This document shows positions 38,520 through 51,775 of a stretch of 53,670 bases of DNA, one piece after another. The translations under genes were made by a program, and so were the position numbers. The notes beneath the pieces were generated by a model that was not told the origin of the DNA, did no database searches, and saw only the letters and a program-made list of their open reading frames with translations. The stretch covers positions 1 through 53,670 of the forward strand of contig JAJZSQ010000008.1 of the NCBI GenBank assembly GCA_021849615.1, given 5' to 3'. The first letter of the stretch is position 1, and every line of letters starts with the position of its first letter. Origin of the DNA: Pseudomonadota bacterium. Its GTDB lineage: Bacteria; Pseudomonadota; Gammaproteobacteria; Steroidobacterales; Steroidobacteraceae.

Positions 38520-39428
38520 ATGCTGCCCTTCGACGATACGCTGCTCTGGTTACGCGCTGCGGCCGAGGCGACCCGCCTGCGGCTGCTGGCCTTGTGCGCC
38601 GAGCGCGAGCTGAGCGTCTCGGACCTCGCGCAGGTGCTCGGTCAGAGCGAGCCGCGGGTCTCGCGGCATCTGCGCATCCTGACCGAGGCGGGACTGGTCG
38701 AGCGCGTCCGCCAGGGACAATGGGTGCACTACCGCCTGGCGCACTCGACGCCGGCGGCAAACTTCGTGCGCGGCCTCGTCGGGCAGATTGAGCGCGCGGA
38801 CCCGCTGCTCGCCCAGGACCGCCAGCGCGTGCGCGCCGCTGGCGCGACGCCGGGCACGGCACCGGCGGTCTCGCGCCTCGGGCGCGAGCTGCGCGCGGTG
38901 CTCGAGGCCGAGATGACCCCGCCACCGGCCTCGGTGCTGCTGATCGGCGTCGAGCATCCGGAACTGCTGCTGAGCGTGGCGGAGCGCGCCGGGCAATGCA
39001 CCGCGCTCGCGCATTCGCGCCGCGCGGCGCAGGCGGCCCGAGCGACGCTCGCGCGCCTGCAGCGGGCGTGCCGGATCGTGCAGGCCGCCGGTACCGAAGT
39101 CATCGGCGCCCAGGACGTGCCGCGTCTCGGCGCGCCGTTCGAAGCGGTGGTGATCGATCACCTGGCGCTGCCGGCCGGCGCCAGCCTGGCAACGCTCGCC
39201 ACGGCACGTGCCGTGCTCGCCCCGGGCGGGCAGCTGTGGCTGTTCGAGCGCTACCCGCCGGCGCTCGCCGAGCGGGTCGTCGAGCATCCGCTTGCGGGGC
39301 TGCGCCGGCGCCTGACCGAGGCGCGCCTGGAGTGTCGGCGCATCCGGCCGATCGAGGCGGACGGCCAGCACGTGCTCGGCGCCTCCGCCGTCGCCGGCGG
39401 CGCACTCCCGGTGAGCCGCGCCGGCTGA
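38520..39428 (+). CDS. sahR: SahR-like ArsR-family regulator with methyltransferase-type sensor domain
   Basis: A 302-residue regulator. The N-terminal ArsR-type winged helix spans about residues 5-80 (EATRLRLLALCAERELSVSD, LGQSEPRVSRHLRILTEAGL, GQWVHYRLA). The C-terminal half (about 130-300) has the layout of a class I SAM-dependent methyltransferase: SVLLIGVEHPELLLSVA in place of the SAM loop, then FEAVVIDHLALP and LAPGGQLWLFERYPP. SahR proteins of Proteobacteria have this architecture; they sense S-adenosylhomocysteine and repress SAM-cycle genes. Position directly before metF–metH, and a dyad at its own start, support that identity. No Shine-Dalgarno precedes ATG 38520. Confidence 0.85.
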   Translation: MLPFDDTLLWLRAAAEATRLRLLALCAERELSVSDLAQVLGQSEPRVSRHLRILTEAGLVERVRQGQWVHYRLAHSTPAANFVRGLVGQIERADPLLAQDRQRVRAAGATPGTAPAVSRLGRELRAVLEAEMTPPPASVLLIGVEHPELLLSVAERAGQCTALAHSRRAAQAARATLARLQRACRIVQAAGTEVIGAQDVPRLGAPFEAVVIDHLALPAGASLATLATARAVLAPGGQLWLFERYPPALAERVVEHPLAGLRRRLTEARLECRRIRPIEADGQHVLGASAVAGGALPVSRAG

Positions 39429-39473
39429 GCGGAACAGGCACACCCGGCGGCGCACCGTTCATGACAGAGGTGA

Positions 39474-44159
<4,686 letters not shown>

Positions 44160-44167
<8 letters not shown>

Positions 44168-44185
44168 GCGTCGCGGCTCAGCCGG
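44160..44185. terminator. Perfect hairpin between convergent metH and membrane-protein gene
   Basis: CCGGCTGAGC (44160-44169) and GCTCAGCCGG (44176-44185) form a perfect 10-bp stem with a 6-base GTCGCG loop. The metH stop codon is inside the left arm and the stop codon of the opposing gene inside the right arm. There is no U-tract. It is the strongest candidate bidirectional terminator in the window. Confidence 0.6.
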
Positions 44186-44981
44186 GCCGGCCGCTCTGGC
44201 GCAGCTCGAGGTCGCTGAAGGTGTTCAGCAGGATCGCAGTGAAGAAGATCCCGCCCATCGCCAGCAGCGCCAGCATCACCGCCGCGATCAGGGCGCGGGC
44301 GGCTGGCTGGTGGGTCGCGTCCGGCAGGATCAGCGCGGCCATGACTTCGGCGAAGAACAACACGGTGATGATGATCGAGGCGCCGATGGCGTAGAGCGCG
44401 AGCGTCCGCCACCAGTTGCCGCGCACCAGGCGCAGACTGTAGGCGAGACTCTGCAGCACGCTCTTGTGGGTGAGCATGCGCGTCGGCAGTGCGAGGGAGA
44501 ATGCGACCAGCGCATAGATCGCGGCGAGCAGCATCACGCCGAACAGCGCCGAGCGATACGGCTCGATCAGCGACAGCGGCCAGCTGAGCAGCGCGAGAAT
44601 CAGCAGGTTGCCGAGCAGGATGATCGCCACGATGGCCGGCGTCTGCTTGAAGGCATCGAGCAGATCGGCAGGTCCGGCGGCGCGCCCGGCGGCCACGGTC
44701 GCCTGGCGCAGCAGCGTGGCCATCCAGAGGATGCAAAAGAGCAGATACCCGACGGTGTAGAGAGTGATCCACACAGGATCGTTCATCTGCGCGGTGGAGG
44801 GAATGAGCGGGGGCATCTGCCCGCGCGACAGTTCGTACAGCGTCGGCAGCTGCAGCAGTAAGATGGCCATCGAGGCATATGGCATGCACTTCGGCAGCGT
44901 CGCGCGGAAGATCTTCAGGCTCGAGTCGAGCAGTTCCGCGAGCGTACGCGGGCGTGTGGGAGGATACAGTGTAATGGCCAT
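44178..44981 (-). CDS. Uncharacterised multi-pass inner-membrane protein
   Basis: A 267-residue protein I do not recognise as a named family. A short amphipathic N-terminus (RTLAELLDSSLKIFRATLP) precedes about six hydrophobic segments, including WITLYTVGYLLFCILWMATLL, IVAIILLGNLLILALLSW and SALFGVMLLAAIYALVAFSLAL when read in parts. The pattern DSSLKIFR ... LAYSLRLVRGNWWRTLALYAIG resembles DUF-type membrane proteins related to the membrane domain of glycerophosphodiester phosphodiesterases. No catalytic motif is visible. It diverges from prmC with 20 bases between start codons and converges with metH. Confidence 0.8.
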   Translation of the reverse strand: MAITLYPPTRPRTLAELLDSSLKIFRATLPKCMPYASMAILLLQLPTLYELSRGQMPPLIPSTAQMNDPVWITLYTVGYLLFCILWMATLLRQATVAAGRAAGPADLLDAFKQTPAIVAIILLGNLLILALLSWPLSLIEPYRSALFGVMLLAAIYALVAFSLALPTRMLTHKSVLQSLAYSLRLVRGNWWRTLALYAIGASIIITVLFFAEVMAALILPDATHQPAARALIAAVMLALLAMGGIFFTAILLNTFSDLELRQSGRPG

Positions 44982-44987
44982 CCGCCA

Positions 44988-44995
44988 ATCATAAC
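44988..44995. promoter_or_regulatory. Overlapping divergent -10 elements between prmC and the membrane-protein gene
   Basis: The 20-base gap contains ATCATAAC. On the minus strand it reads TATGAT, ending 6 bases before the start codon at 44981. On the plus strand CATAAC ends 6 bases before the prmC ATG. Initiation 7 bases downstream would give leaderless transcripts both ways. No strong -35 is seen on either side. Confidence 0.4.
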
Positions 44996-45001
44996 TGTGC
45001 C

Positions 45002-45874
45002 ATGACGCGTACCGCCATTGAGCTGAGCATCGCGGCGCTGCTCGCCGCCGCCCGCGGGCGGCTCGGCGCGGCGCTGCGTGCCGATGCGAACGCCACCCCG
45101 ACGCTCGACGCCGAGCTGCTGCTCGCTGCGGTGCTCGACCGGCCGCGCGCCTACCTCGCGGCGCATCCCGAGGCGCAACCGGATGCCGATACGGTCCGGC
45201 GGTTCGAGGCCCTGATCGAGCGGCGCGCGGCCGGCGAGCCGGTGGCATACCTGCTCGGGCGCAAAGGGTTCTGGACCTTCGAGCTCACCGTGAGCGCAGC
45301 GGTCCTCGTGCCCCGACCCGAGACCGAACTGCTGATCGAGCGCGCCCTGGCGCTGCGGCCCGCCGCACACGGCCGGGTCGCGGATCTCGGCACCGGCTCC
45401 GGGGCGATCGCCATCGCGCTCGCGATCGAGCGGCCCGAATGGACGGTGGTGGCGACCGATCAGTCGCCCGAGGCGCTCGCGCTCGCCCGGCGCAATGCCG
45501 AGCGGCTCGCCCCGGGGCGCATCGAGCTGCGTGCCGGCTGCTGGTGTGCGGCGCTGCCCGCCGGGGCGTTCGACCTGCTGGTGAGCAACCCCCCCTACAT
45601 CAGCACCTCGGACCCGGCGCTCGGTGCGCTTCGGTTCGAGCCGGCGCTGGCGCTGGTGAGCGGGCCGGACGGACTCGGGGCGCTGCGCCAGATCATCGCC
45701 ACGGCGCCGGCGCACCTCGCCCCCGGCGGCTGGCTCGTGCTCGAGCACGGGGCGACGCAAGGTCAGGCGGTTGCGGACGAGCTTGCGGCGCGGGGCTTTG
45801 TTACAGTGCGCACCCACCGCGATCTGGCGGGGCGCGAGCGCATGACGGAGGGCCAATGGCCGGCAATTCGCTGA
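45002..45874 (+). CDS. prmC: Release-factor glutamine N5-methyltransferase
   Basis: Methylates the Gln of the GGQ motif in class I peptide-release factors. 290 residues. An N-terminal helical domain is followed by AYLLGRKGFW, VLVPRPETELLIE, the SAM-binding VADLGTGSGAIAIALA and the catalytic VSNPPYIS motif. Its main substrate PrfA is encoded 1.3 kb away on the opposite strand, whereas the usual order is prfA–prmC in one operon. It overlaps ppiB by 19 bases. A -10-like element ends 6 bases before its ATG, and no Shine-Dalgarno is present. Confidence 0.96.
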   Translation: MTRTAIELSIAALLAAARGRLGAALRADANATPTLDAELLLAAVLDRPRAYLAAHPEAQPDADTVRRFEALIERRAAGEPVAYLLGRKGFWTFELTVSAAVLVPRPETELLIERALALRPAAHGRVADLGTGSGAIAIALAIERPEWTVVATDQSPEALALARRNAERLAPGRIELRAGCWCAALPAGAFDLLVSNPPYISTSDPALGALRFEPALALVSGPDGLGALRQIIATAPAHLAPGGWLVLEHGATQGQAVADELAARGFVTVRTHRDLAGRERMTEGQWPAIR

Positions 45875-46359
45875 TTCGATTCGAGACGTCGCACGGGGAT
45901 TTCACGGTGGAGCTGTACGCCGAGGAGGCGCCCGAGACCGTGGCGAACTTCCTCGCCTACGTCGATGCGGAGTTCTTCGACGGAACGATTTTCCATCGCA
46001 TCGTGCCGGGCTTCGTCATCCAGGGCGGCGGACTCGATGTGGATTTCGCCAACCGCGAGACGCGCGATCCGATCCGCAATGAGGCGAAGAACGGTCTGAA
46101 GAACCTGCGCGGCACGCTCTCGATGGCCCGCACCAGCGCCATCGACAGCGCCACCTCGCAGTTCTTCGTCAACCTCGCCGACAACGCGTTTCTCGATCAC
46201 AGCGCACGGGATTTCGGCTACGCCGTGTTCGGCCGCGTGACCGACGGGATGACGGTAATCGATGCGATCGCCAAAGTGCCGACCGGACGGCGCAAGGGCT
46301 ATCAGGACGCGCCGCTCGAGGACGTCGTCATCAAGTCGGCGCGGCGCATCGGCGCCTGA
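45856..46359 (+). CDS. ppiB: Cytoplasmic cyclophilin-type peptidyl-prolyl isomerase
   Basis: Cyclophilin, 167 residues, without signal peptide. Active-site blocks are IFHRIVPGFVIQGGG (Arg, Phe, Gln), GTLSMART, SQFFVNLADNAFLDH and FGYAVFGRVTDGM. It matches PpiB rather than the periplasmic PpiA. Its ATG lies inside the end of prmC and is preceded by GGAGG at good spacing, so it is translated from the same mRNA. Confidence 0.96.
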   Translation: MAGNSLIRFETSHGDFTVELYAEEAPETVANFLAYVDAEFFDGTIFHRIVPGFVIQGGGLDVDFANRETRDPIRNEAKNGLKNLRGTLSMARTSAIDSATSQFFVNLADNAFLDHSARDFGYAVFGRVTDGMTVIDAIAKVPTGRRKGYQDAPLEDVVIKSARRIGA

Positions 46360-46428
46360 GCGCACGCCCCGTTCGGCGCTGCCGGCCCAGGCGGGCGCGC
46401 CGAGCGGGGCTTCAAGGGGCACACCGGC

Positions 46429-47160
46429 ATGCGTCAGCAGGGGTTCGGACCGTGGCTGCGGCGGGCGCTGCTGAAGGCGCTGCTCGCCTGGATCGCGCTC
46501 ACCGTGCTGCCGGTGCTGGCACTGCGTTGGGTGTCTCCGCTCACCAGTGCCTTCATGCTCGAGGCGAAATGGCGGGCGCTGCACGCCGGCGAGCGGCACT
46601 ACCGGACGGACTATCGCTGGGTGTCATACCGGCGGATCTCCCCCGAGGCCGGGCTCGCCGCGGTCGCCTCGGAGGACCAGACCTTCCCGTACAACCACGG
46701 GTTCGATTTCCAGGAAATCGACGCCGCGATCCGCACCGCCGAGCGCGGGGGGCGGCTGCGCGGGGCGAGCACCATCACGCAGCAGGTGGCCAAGAACCTG
46801 TTCCTCTGGGGCGGGCGCAGCTGGGTGCGCAAGGGCGTCGAGGCGTACCTGACGGTGCTCATCGATGTGCTCTGGCCGAAGCAGCGCGTGCTCGAGGTGT
46901 ACCTGAACATCGCGCAGTTCGGCCACGGGATCTTCGGCGTCGAGGCCGCCTCCGAGCGCTTCTTTCACGAGCCGGCGACGCATCTGACGCGCGAGCAGGC
47001 AGCACTGCTCGCCGCCGTGCTGCCCGACCCGGTGCACTGGCACGTGGCGGATCCCTCGCCGTTCGTGCGCTGGCGAGCGCAGTGGCTGCTGCATCAGATG
47101 AGCGCACTCGGCGGCCCGGCGTACCTGCACTCGCACGCACCGCCGCACGGAGTGCGCTGA
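46429..47160 (+). CDS. mtgA: Monofunctional biosynthetic peptidoglycan transglycosylase
   Basis: Family 51 glycosyltransferase that polymerises lipid II without transpeptidase activity. 243 residues. One N-terminal TM helix (ALLAWIALTVLPVLAL) is followed by the GT51 motifs: ASEDQTFPYNHGFD with the catalytic Glu, RGASTITQQVAKNLFLW, KGVEAYLTVLIDVLWPKQRVLEVYLN read in parts, and AQFGHGIFGVEAAS. Length and absence of a penicillin-binding domain separate it from class A PBPs. It converges on prfA with 16 bases between stop codons. Confidence 0.96.
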   Translation: MRQQGFGPWLRRALLKALLAWIALTVLPVLALRWVSPLTSAFMLEAKWRALHAGERHYRTDYRWVSYRRISPEAGLAAVASEDQTFPYNHGFDFQEIDAAIRTAERGGRLRGASTITQQVAKNLFLWGGRSWVRKGVEAYLTVLIDVLWPKQRVLEVYLNIAQFGHGIFGVEAASERFFHEPATHLTREQAALLAAVLPDPVHWHVADPSPFVRWRAQWLLHQMSALGGPAYLHSHAPPHGVR

Positions 47161-47176
47161 GCTCACTGGGGCCCGA

Positions 47177-48259
47177 TCAGGACTCCATCTCGGCGAGCAG
47201 CTCCGCCTGGTGCTCGTGCGCGAGCGCATCGAGCAGCTCCTCGAGCTCCCCGTTCATGATCTGCGCGAGCTTGTAGAGCGTCAGGTTGATGCGGTGGTCG
47301 GTGACCCTGCCCTGCGGGAAGTTGTAGGTGCGGATCCGCTCGGAGCGATCGCCGCTGCCGACCTGCAGGCGGCGAGAGTGCGCCTGGGCGCTCGCCTGCT
47401 TCTCCTGCTCGGCGGCGAGCAGGCGGGCGCGCAGCAACGCCATCGCGCGTGCGCGATTCTTGTGCTGCGAGCGCTCGTCCTGACATTCCACCACGATGCC
47501 GCTCGGCAGGTGCGTGATGCGCACCGCCGAGTCGGTCTTGTTCACGTGCTGACCGCCGGCCCCCGAGGAGCGGTACGTGTCGGTGCGCAGATCCGCCGGG
47601 TTGATCTCGATAACCGAAATCTCATCGAGCTCGGGCAGGATCGCGACCGTGCAGGCCGAGGTGTGAATGCGGCCCTGGGCCTCGGTCGCCGGCACGCGCT
47701 GCACGCGGTGCGTGCCGGATTCGAACTTCAGCCGCGAGAACGCGCCGCGCCCGACGATGCGGCTGATGATCTCCTTGTAGCCGCCGTGCTCCCCGGCGCT
47801 CTCGCTGAGTACCTCGACCGTGAAGCCCTTGGACTCCGCGTAGCGCGCATACATGCGAAACAGGTCGCCGGCGAACAGTGCCGCCTCGTCCCCGCCGGTG
47901 CCGGCGCGCACTTCGAGGAAGATGTTCTTCTCATCGCGCGGGTCCTGCGGCAACAGCAGGGCATTGAGGCCCGCCTCGGCGATCGTGAGGGCCGCGGCGG
48001 CCCGAACCTGCTCCTCCTCGCCGAGGGCGCGCATGCCGGGGTCGGCGTCGGCGAGCATTTCGCGCGCGGCGGCGAGATCGCGCTCCAGGGCGCGGTAGGC
48101 GAGCAGCTGCGCGGCGAGCGGCTGCAGCTTGGCATATTCGACCGACAGCTCACGAAACTGGGCCGAGCCGCCGTCGAGGTCGGGCGAGGCGAGCAGCCGG
48201 CCGACTTCCTCGAACCGGTCGGAGAGCTTCTCGAGCCGCTGGCGGATGGAGTCCTTCAT
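47177..48259 (-). CDS. prfA: Peptide chain release factor 1
   Basis: Terminates translation at UAA and UAG. 360 residues from ATG 48259; the frame remains open nine codons upstream. The anticodon-like PxT tripeptide lies in [18 protein letters not shown], and the catalytic GGQ in [26 protein letters not shown]-type C-terminal helices are present ([19 protein letters not shown]). In many gammaproteobacteria hemA precedes prfA here; in this window prfA directly faces lolB across 103 bases and no hemA is seen. Confidence 0.98.
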   Translation of the reverse strand: MKDSIRQRLEKLSDRFEEVGRLLASPDLDGGSAQFRELSVEYAKLQPLAAQLLAYRALERDLAAAREMLADADPGMRALGEEEQVRAAAALTIAEAGLNALLLPQDPRDEKNIFLEVRAGTGGDEAALFAGDLFRMYARYAESKGFTVEVLSESAGEHGGYKEIISRIVGRGAFSRLKFESGTHRVQRVPATEAQGRIHTSACTVAILPELDEISVIEINPADLRTDTYRSSGAGGQHVNKTDSAVRITHLPSGIVVECQDERSQHKNRARAMALLRARLLAAEQEKQASAQAHSRRLQVGSGDRSERIRTYNFPQGRVTDHRINLTLYKLAQIMNGELEELLDALAHEHQAELLAEMES

Positions 48260-48348
48260 GGTCCTGGATCGAACGGGGCGCGGCATTCTCCGGGATCATC
48301 GCCGCCGCGACAAGGCATCGGGCCCGCTGCCGAGCCGGTCGCCTGAGC

Positions 48349-48354
48349 TATAGT
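48349..48354 (+). promoter_or_regulatory. -10-like hexamer just upstream of lolB
   Basis: TATAGT ends 8 bases before the lolB ATG, in the prfA–lolB gap. Initiation at the normal distance would leave a leader of only about two bases, and there is no Shine-Dalgarno sequence. No clear -35 is visible. A leaderless lolB transcript is inferred. Confidence 0.35.
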
Positions 48355-48362
48355 GCCGCCCC

Positions 48363-48986
48363 ATGTCACTCGAAGCTTCTCCTCGCGCCGGGCGGCCGCG
48401 CGCGCTTACGGCCCTGGGCACGCTCCTCGCGCTGGCCCTGAGCGCCTGTCAGACCGTGCCGGTGCCGCCGGCACCGCTTACCGCCTGGCACGTCAGGCGA
48501 CCGCTGCTGCAGGCGCAGCAGCGCTTCAACCTCACCGGGCGCGTCGCGGTTGCGGTCGGCACGCAGGGCGTCGATGCCGATCTGCGCTGGGTGCAATCCG
48601 GCACGGGCACGCGCGTGGTACTCAGCGGACCGTTCGGCGCCGGCGCGACACAGGTGAGCGACCGGGCCGGCGAACTCGGCGTGATCACCTCGCACGGCCG
48701 GCACCTCGGCAATGCCGCAGCGCGTGCCGCGCTCGAGCGGGAACTCGGATTCGATCCGCCGCTGCGCAGTCTGCGCTACTGGATTCTCGGCGTACCCGAT
48801 CCATCGGGACCGGCACAGATCACGCTCGACGCGACGCAGCGGCTGAGCCACCTCGAGCAGGCCGGCTGGTCGATCGATTACCTCGCCTACAGCCCAGTCG
48901 GCGCCGAGTGGCTGCCGCGGCTGCTGACGGTCCGCCGCGGGCCGGTGCGGCTGCGCATGGTGGTGGACGCATGGCACCTGCTGTGA
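48363..48986 (+). CDS. lolB: Outer-membrane lipoprotein receptor LolB
   Basis: Accepts lipoproteins from LolA and inserts them into the outer membrane. 207 residues. The signal peptide ends in a lipobox, LALALSACQTV, with Cys29 as the lipidated residue. The LolB beta-fold is recognisable from FNLTGRVAVAVGTQGVDADLRW, the GPFGAGATQVS strand and the PLRSLRYWILGVPDP loop. It heads the lolB–ispE–tRNA-Gln–prs segment conserved in gammaproteobacteria. It overlaps ispE by up to 16 bases. Confidence 0.94.
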   Translation: MSLEASPRAGRPRALTALGTLLALALSACQTVPVPPAPLTAWHVRRPLLQAQQRFNLTGRVAVAVGTQGVDADLRWVQSGTGTRVVLSGPFGAGATQVSDRAGELGVITSHGRHLGNAAARAALERELGFDPPLRSLRYWILGVPDPSGPAQITLDATQRLSHLEQAGWSIDYLAYSPVGAEWLPRLLTVRRGPVRLRMVVDAWHLL

Positions 48987-49825
48987 GACCGGGCGAGACC
49001 CTCTGGCCGGCGCCGGCGAAGCTCAATCTGTTCCTGCACGTGACGGGGCGGCGCCCGGACGGCTACCACGAGCTGCAGACGCTGTTTCAGCTCATCGACC
49101 TGTGCGACACCCTCGCCATCGAGGTGCGCGAGGACGGGCAGATCGAGCGACTCGGCGGCCCTGAGGACGTCCCCCCCGAACAGGACTTGTCGGTGCGGGC
49201 CGCCCGGGCGCTGCAGGCGGCCGCGGGGACGCGGCTCGGCGCCTCGCTGCGGGTCATCAAGCGCATCCCGGTCGGGGGCGGACTCGGCGGCGGCAGCACC
49301 GATGCGGCCACGGCATTGCTGGCGCTGAATCACCTGTGGGGCTGTGGGCTGTCCGCCGACGCCCTGGCCGAGCTGGGGCTGCCGCTTGGTGCGGATGTGC
49401 CTGTATTCGTTAGAGGTTTTTCGGCCTGGGCGGAGGGCGTCGGGGAGCGGCTCGCGCCGGTGACTCTGCCGGAGCGCTGGTACGTCATCGTGCGCCCGGG
49501 AGTCAGCGTGTCGACCCGGGAGGTGTTCCAGAGCCCTGAATTGACACGAAATTCACCCATCATCACAATACGCGCCTTCTTCGAGTCCGGCGGGCGCAAC
49601 GACTGCGAGCCGGTGGTGCGGGCGCACTGGCCGGAAGTGGCCGAGGCGCTCGACTGGCTGGGGCGACACGCGCCGGCGCGGCTCACCGGAACCGGTTCGT
49701 GCATTTTCGCGCCCGTGGCCAGTCCCAGTGAAGCAGAGCGCATCGCGGCACGAGTCCCGGACAAGTGGCGCAGTTTCGTTGCGCGGGGCCTGAACGTGTC
49801 CCCGCTGCACGCGCTTCTGACATAG
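48971..49825 (+). CDS. ispE: 4-diphosphocytidyl-2-C-methyl-D-erythritol kinase
   Basis: GHMP kinase of the MEP isoprenoid pathway. 284 residues from ATG 48971. An in-frame GTG at 48983 overlaps the lolB stop by 4 bases and may be the true start, giving 280 residues; that overlap pattern is common in this window. Motifs: APAKLNLFLHVTGRRPDGYHEL, the ATP-binding IPVGGGLGGGSTDAATAL and the C-terminal RLTGTGSCIFAP. Codon use is normal throughout. Confidence 0.97.
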   Translation: MAPAVRPGETLWPAPAKLNLFLHVTGRRPDGYHELQTLFQLIDLCDTLAIEVREDGQIERLGGPEDVPPEQDLSVRAARALQAAAGTRLGASLRVIKRIPVGGGLGGGSTDAATALLALNHLWGCGLSADALAELGLPLGADVPVFVRGFSAWAEGVGERLAPVTLPERWYVIVRPGVSVSTREVFQSPELTRNSPIITIRAFFESGGRNDCEPVVRAHWPEVAEALDWLGRHAPARLTGTGSCIFAPVASPSEAERIAARVPDKWRSFVARGLNVSPLHALLT

Positions 49826-49882
49826 GTGCGCTGAGCACCGCGCGCGAGGCGCAGCGGGTGCAGTGGAAGGCTTTTGCAGTGC

Positions 49883-49957
49883 TGGGGTGTCGCCAAGTGG
49901 TAAGGCAGCGGGTTTTGATCCCGCCATTCGGAGGTTCGAATCCTTCCACCCCAGCCA
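49883..49957 (+). tRNA. tRNA-Gln (anticodon TTG)
   Basis: 75 nucleotides including an encoded CCA. The acceptor arms TGGGGTG and CACCCCA pair, with G as discriminator. The anticodon stem GCGGG/CCCGC encloses the loop TTTTGAT, giving anticodon TTG. The T-loop TTCGAAT is standard. It lies between ispE and prs, as in Pseudomonas and other gammaproteobacteria, and may be cut from the ispE–prs transcript. Confidence 0.96.
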
Positions 49958-50018
49958 ACTCCTCAATCGAGGCGCTGCTGCGGGCGGCGCCGTGGTGTTT
50001 GGCTGAAGTGACGTACTC

Positions 50019-50975
50019 ATGAGCACGAGCGATGTTTTGGCCCTGTTTGCCGGCAACGCCAATCCGGGGCTGGCGACCGAGATCGCGCGCCACCTGCAGA
50101 CGCGGCTCGGCCGGGCCTATGTCGGGCGCTTCAGCGACGGGGAGATCAACGTCGAGCTGATGGAGAACGTGCGCGGCCGCGACGTGTTCATCCTGCAGCC
50201 GACCTGCCCGCCGACCAACGACAATCTGATGGAGCTGCTGGTGATGGTCGATGCGTGCCGGCGCGCCTCGGCGGCCCGCATCACCGCGGTGGTGCCGTAC
50301 TTCGGCTACTCGCGTCAGGACCGCCGGCCGCGCGCGACGCGCTCGGCGATCACCGCGCGGCTGGTGGCCAACATGATGTCGATCGCGGGGGTCAACCGGC
50401 TGCTCACCATCGATCTGCACGCCGATCAGATCCAGGGCTTCTTCGACATCCCGGTCGACAACGTGTACGCCTCGCCGGTGCTGCTCGGGGATGCCTGGAA
50501 GCAGGCGTACCACAACATCGTGATCGTCTCGCCGGATGTCGGCGGCGTGGTGCGCGCCCGGGCGTTCGCCAAGCGGCTCGACGATGCGGATCTGGCCATC
50601 ATCGACAAGCGCCGACCGCGACCGAACGAGTCGAAGGTGATGAACATCATCGGCGACATCCGCGGCAAGGTCTGCGTGCTGGTCGATGACATGATCGATA
50701 CGGCCGGCACGCTCTGCCATGCAGCCAAGGCGCTGAAGGACGAGGGGGCGGTCAAAGTGGTCGCCTACATCACGCATGCGATCCTGTCGGGCGAGGCGAT
50801 CAAACGCATCTCGGAGTCGGTGCTCGATGAGCTCGTCGTGACCGACACGATTCCGCTCACCGAGGCGGCGCGCGCCTGCAAGCGCATCCGCCAGCTGTCG
50901 GTCGCGGCGCTGCTCGCGGAGTCGATCCGCCGCATCCGCGACGAGGAATCGGTCAGCTCGCTGTACGTCGACTGA
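50019..50975 (+). CDS. prs: Ribose-phosphate pyrophosphokinase
   Basis: Makes PRPP from ribose-5-phosphate and ATP for nucleotide, histidine, tryptophan and NAD synthesis. 318 residues. It begins [17 protein letters not shown] and has [16 protein letters not shown], the flexible-loop [11 protein letters not shown], the metal-binding [17 protein letters not shown] region and the PRPP loop [13 protein letters not shown]. It follows tRNA-Gln by 61 bases. Confidence 0.98.
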   Translation: MSTSDVLALFAGNANPGLATEIARHLQTRLGRAYVGRFSDGEINVELMENVRGRDVFILQPTCPPTNDNLMELLVMVDACRRASAARITAVVPYFGYSRQDRRPRATRSAITARLVANMMSIAGVNRLLTIDLHADQIQGFFDIPVDNVYASPVLLGDAWKQAYHNIVIVSPDVGGVVRARAFAKRLDDADLAIIDKRRPRPNESKVMNIIGDIRGKVCVLVDDMIDTAGTLCHAAKALKDEGAVKVVAYITHAILSGEAIKRISESVLDELVVTDTIPLTEAARACKRIRQLSVAALLAESIRRIRDEESVSSLYVD

Positions 50976-50978
50976 GCC

Positions 50979-50994
50979 GCCGCGCACGCGCGGC
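50979..50994 (+). terminator. GC hairpin after prs
   Basis: GCCGCGC (50979-50985) and GCGCGGC (50988-50994) form a 7-bp inverted repeat three bases after the prs stop. The loop is only two bases, so at most six pairs are likely to form. A weak GTTT follows several bases later. It may attenuate rather than end transcription into rplY. Confidence 0.35.
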
Positions 50995-51067
50995 TCGAGA
51001 GTTTCAAAGGTGTGTCGTGGCCTGGTCGCGGGTCACGGCACGGTGTCATCGTAGATTGGAGAACATC

Positions 51068-51751
51068 ATGCGAATTTCATTCACTTTCAGCGCGGACGCG
51101 CGCGGGACGCAAGGCAAAGGTGCGAGCCGCCGCCTGCGTCGCGCCGGTAAAGTCCCCGCGATTCTCTATGGCGGCAAGGCCGAGCCGGAGACGCTCGCGC
51201 TCGAGCACCACAAGCTGCTGGTCGTCATCGAAGACGAGCGCTTCTATTCCTCCATCGTGCAGCTCGAGGTCGACGGCCGCAAACAGGCCGCGATCGTCAA
51301 GGACCTGCAGATGCACCCGGCGAAGAACCAGGTGGTGCACCTGGATCTGCAGCGTGTGAGCGAGGACGAGCCGATCCGTCTGCACCTGCCGATCCACTTC
51401 AAGGGTGAGGCCGGTAGCCCGGGCGTGAAGACCCAGGGCGGCGTCGTGTCGCACATGATGACCGACGTCGAAGTACTCTGCCTGCCGAAGGATCTGCCGG
51501 AGTACCTGGAACTCGACCTGTCCGAGATGAACATCAACGACACGAAGTTCCTCGCCGACATCCCGCTGCCCCCCGGCGTGACGATTCCGCATCTGGCGCA
51601 CCGCAATGCGGCCGTGGTGTCGATCCACAGCCCGCGCGTGGCGGAACCGGAGCCGACCGCCGAGGCGGCTGCTGCCCCGGCCGAAGGGGCTGCGGCGCCG
51701 GCCGCGGCTGCGCCGGCTGCAGAGGCCGGCAAGGGCGAGCAGAAGAAGTAA
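51068..51751 (+). CDS. rplY: 50S ribosomal protein L25/general stress protein Ctc
   Basis: Binds 5S rRNA in the large subunit. 227 residues, the long Ctc-like form: an L25 domain (about residues 1-95; FSADARGTQGKGASRRLRRAGKVPAILYGG read in parts) and a C-terminal beta domain (LHLPIHFKGEAGSPGVKTQGG, LDLSEMNINDTKFLADIPLP). The last 30 residues are an Ala/Pro/Glu-rich low-complexity tail. ATG 51068 is preceded by GGAG. It lies 92 bases after prs. Confidence 0.96.
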   Translation: MRISFTFSADARGTQGKGASRRLRRAGKVPAILYGGKAEPETLALEHHKLLVVIEDERFYSSIVQLEVDGRKQAAIVKDLQMHPAKNQVVHLDLQRVSEDEPIRLHLPIHFKGEAGSPGVKTQGGVVSHMMTDVEVLCLPKDLPEYLELDLSEMNINDTKFLADIPLPPGVTIPHLAHRNAAVVSIHSPRVAEPEPTAEAAAAPAEGAAAPAAAAPAAEAGKGEQKK

Positions 51752-51775
51752 GCCCCGAGGCGGGCGCAGCGGCGC

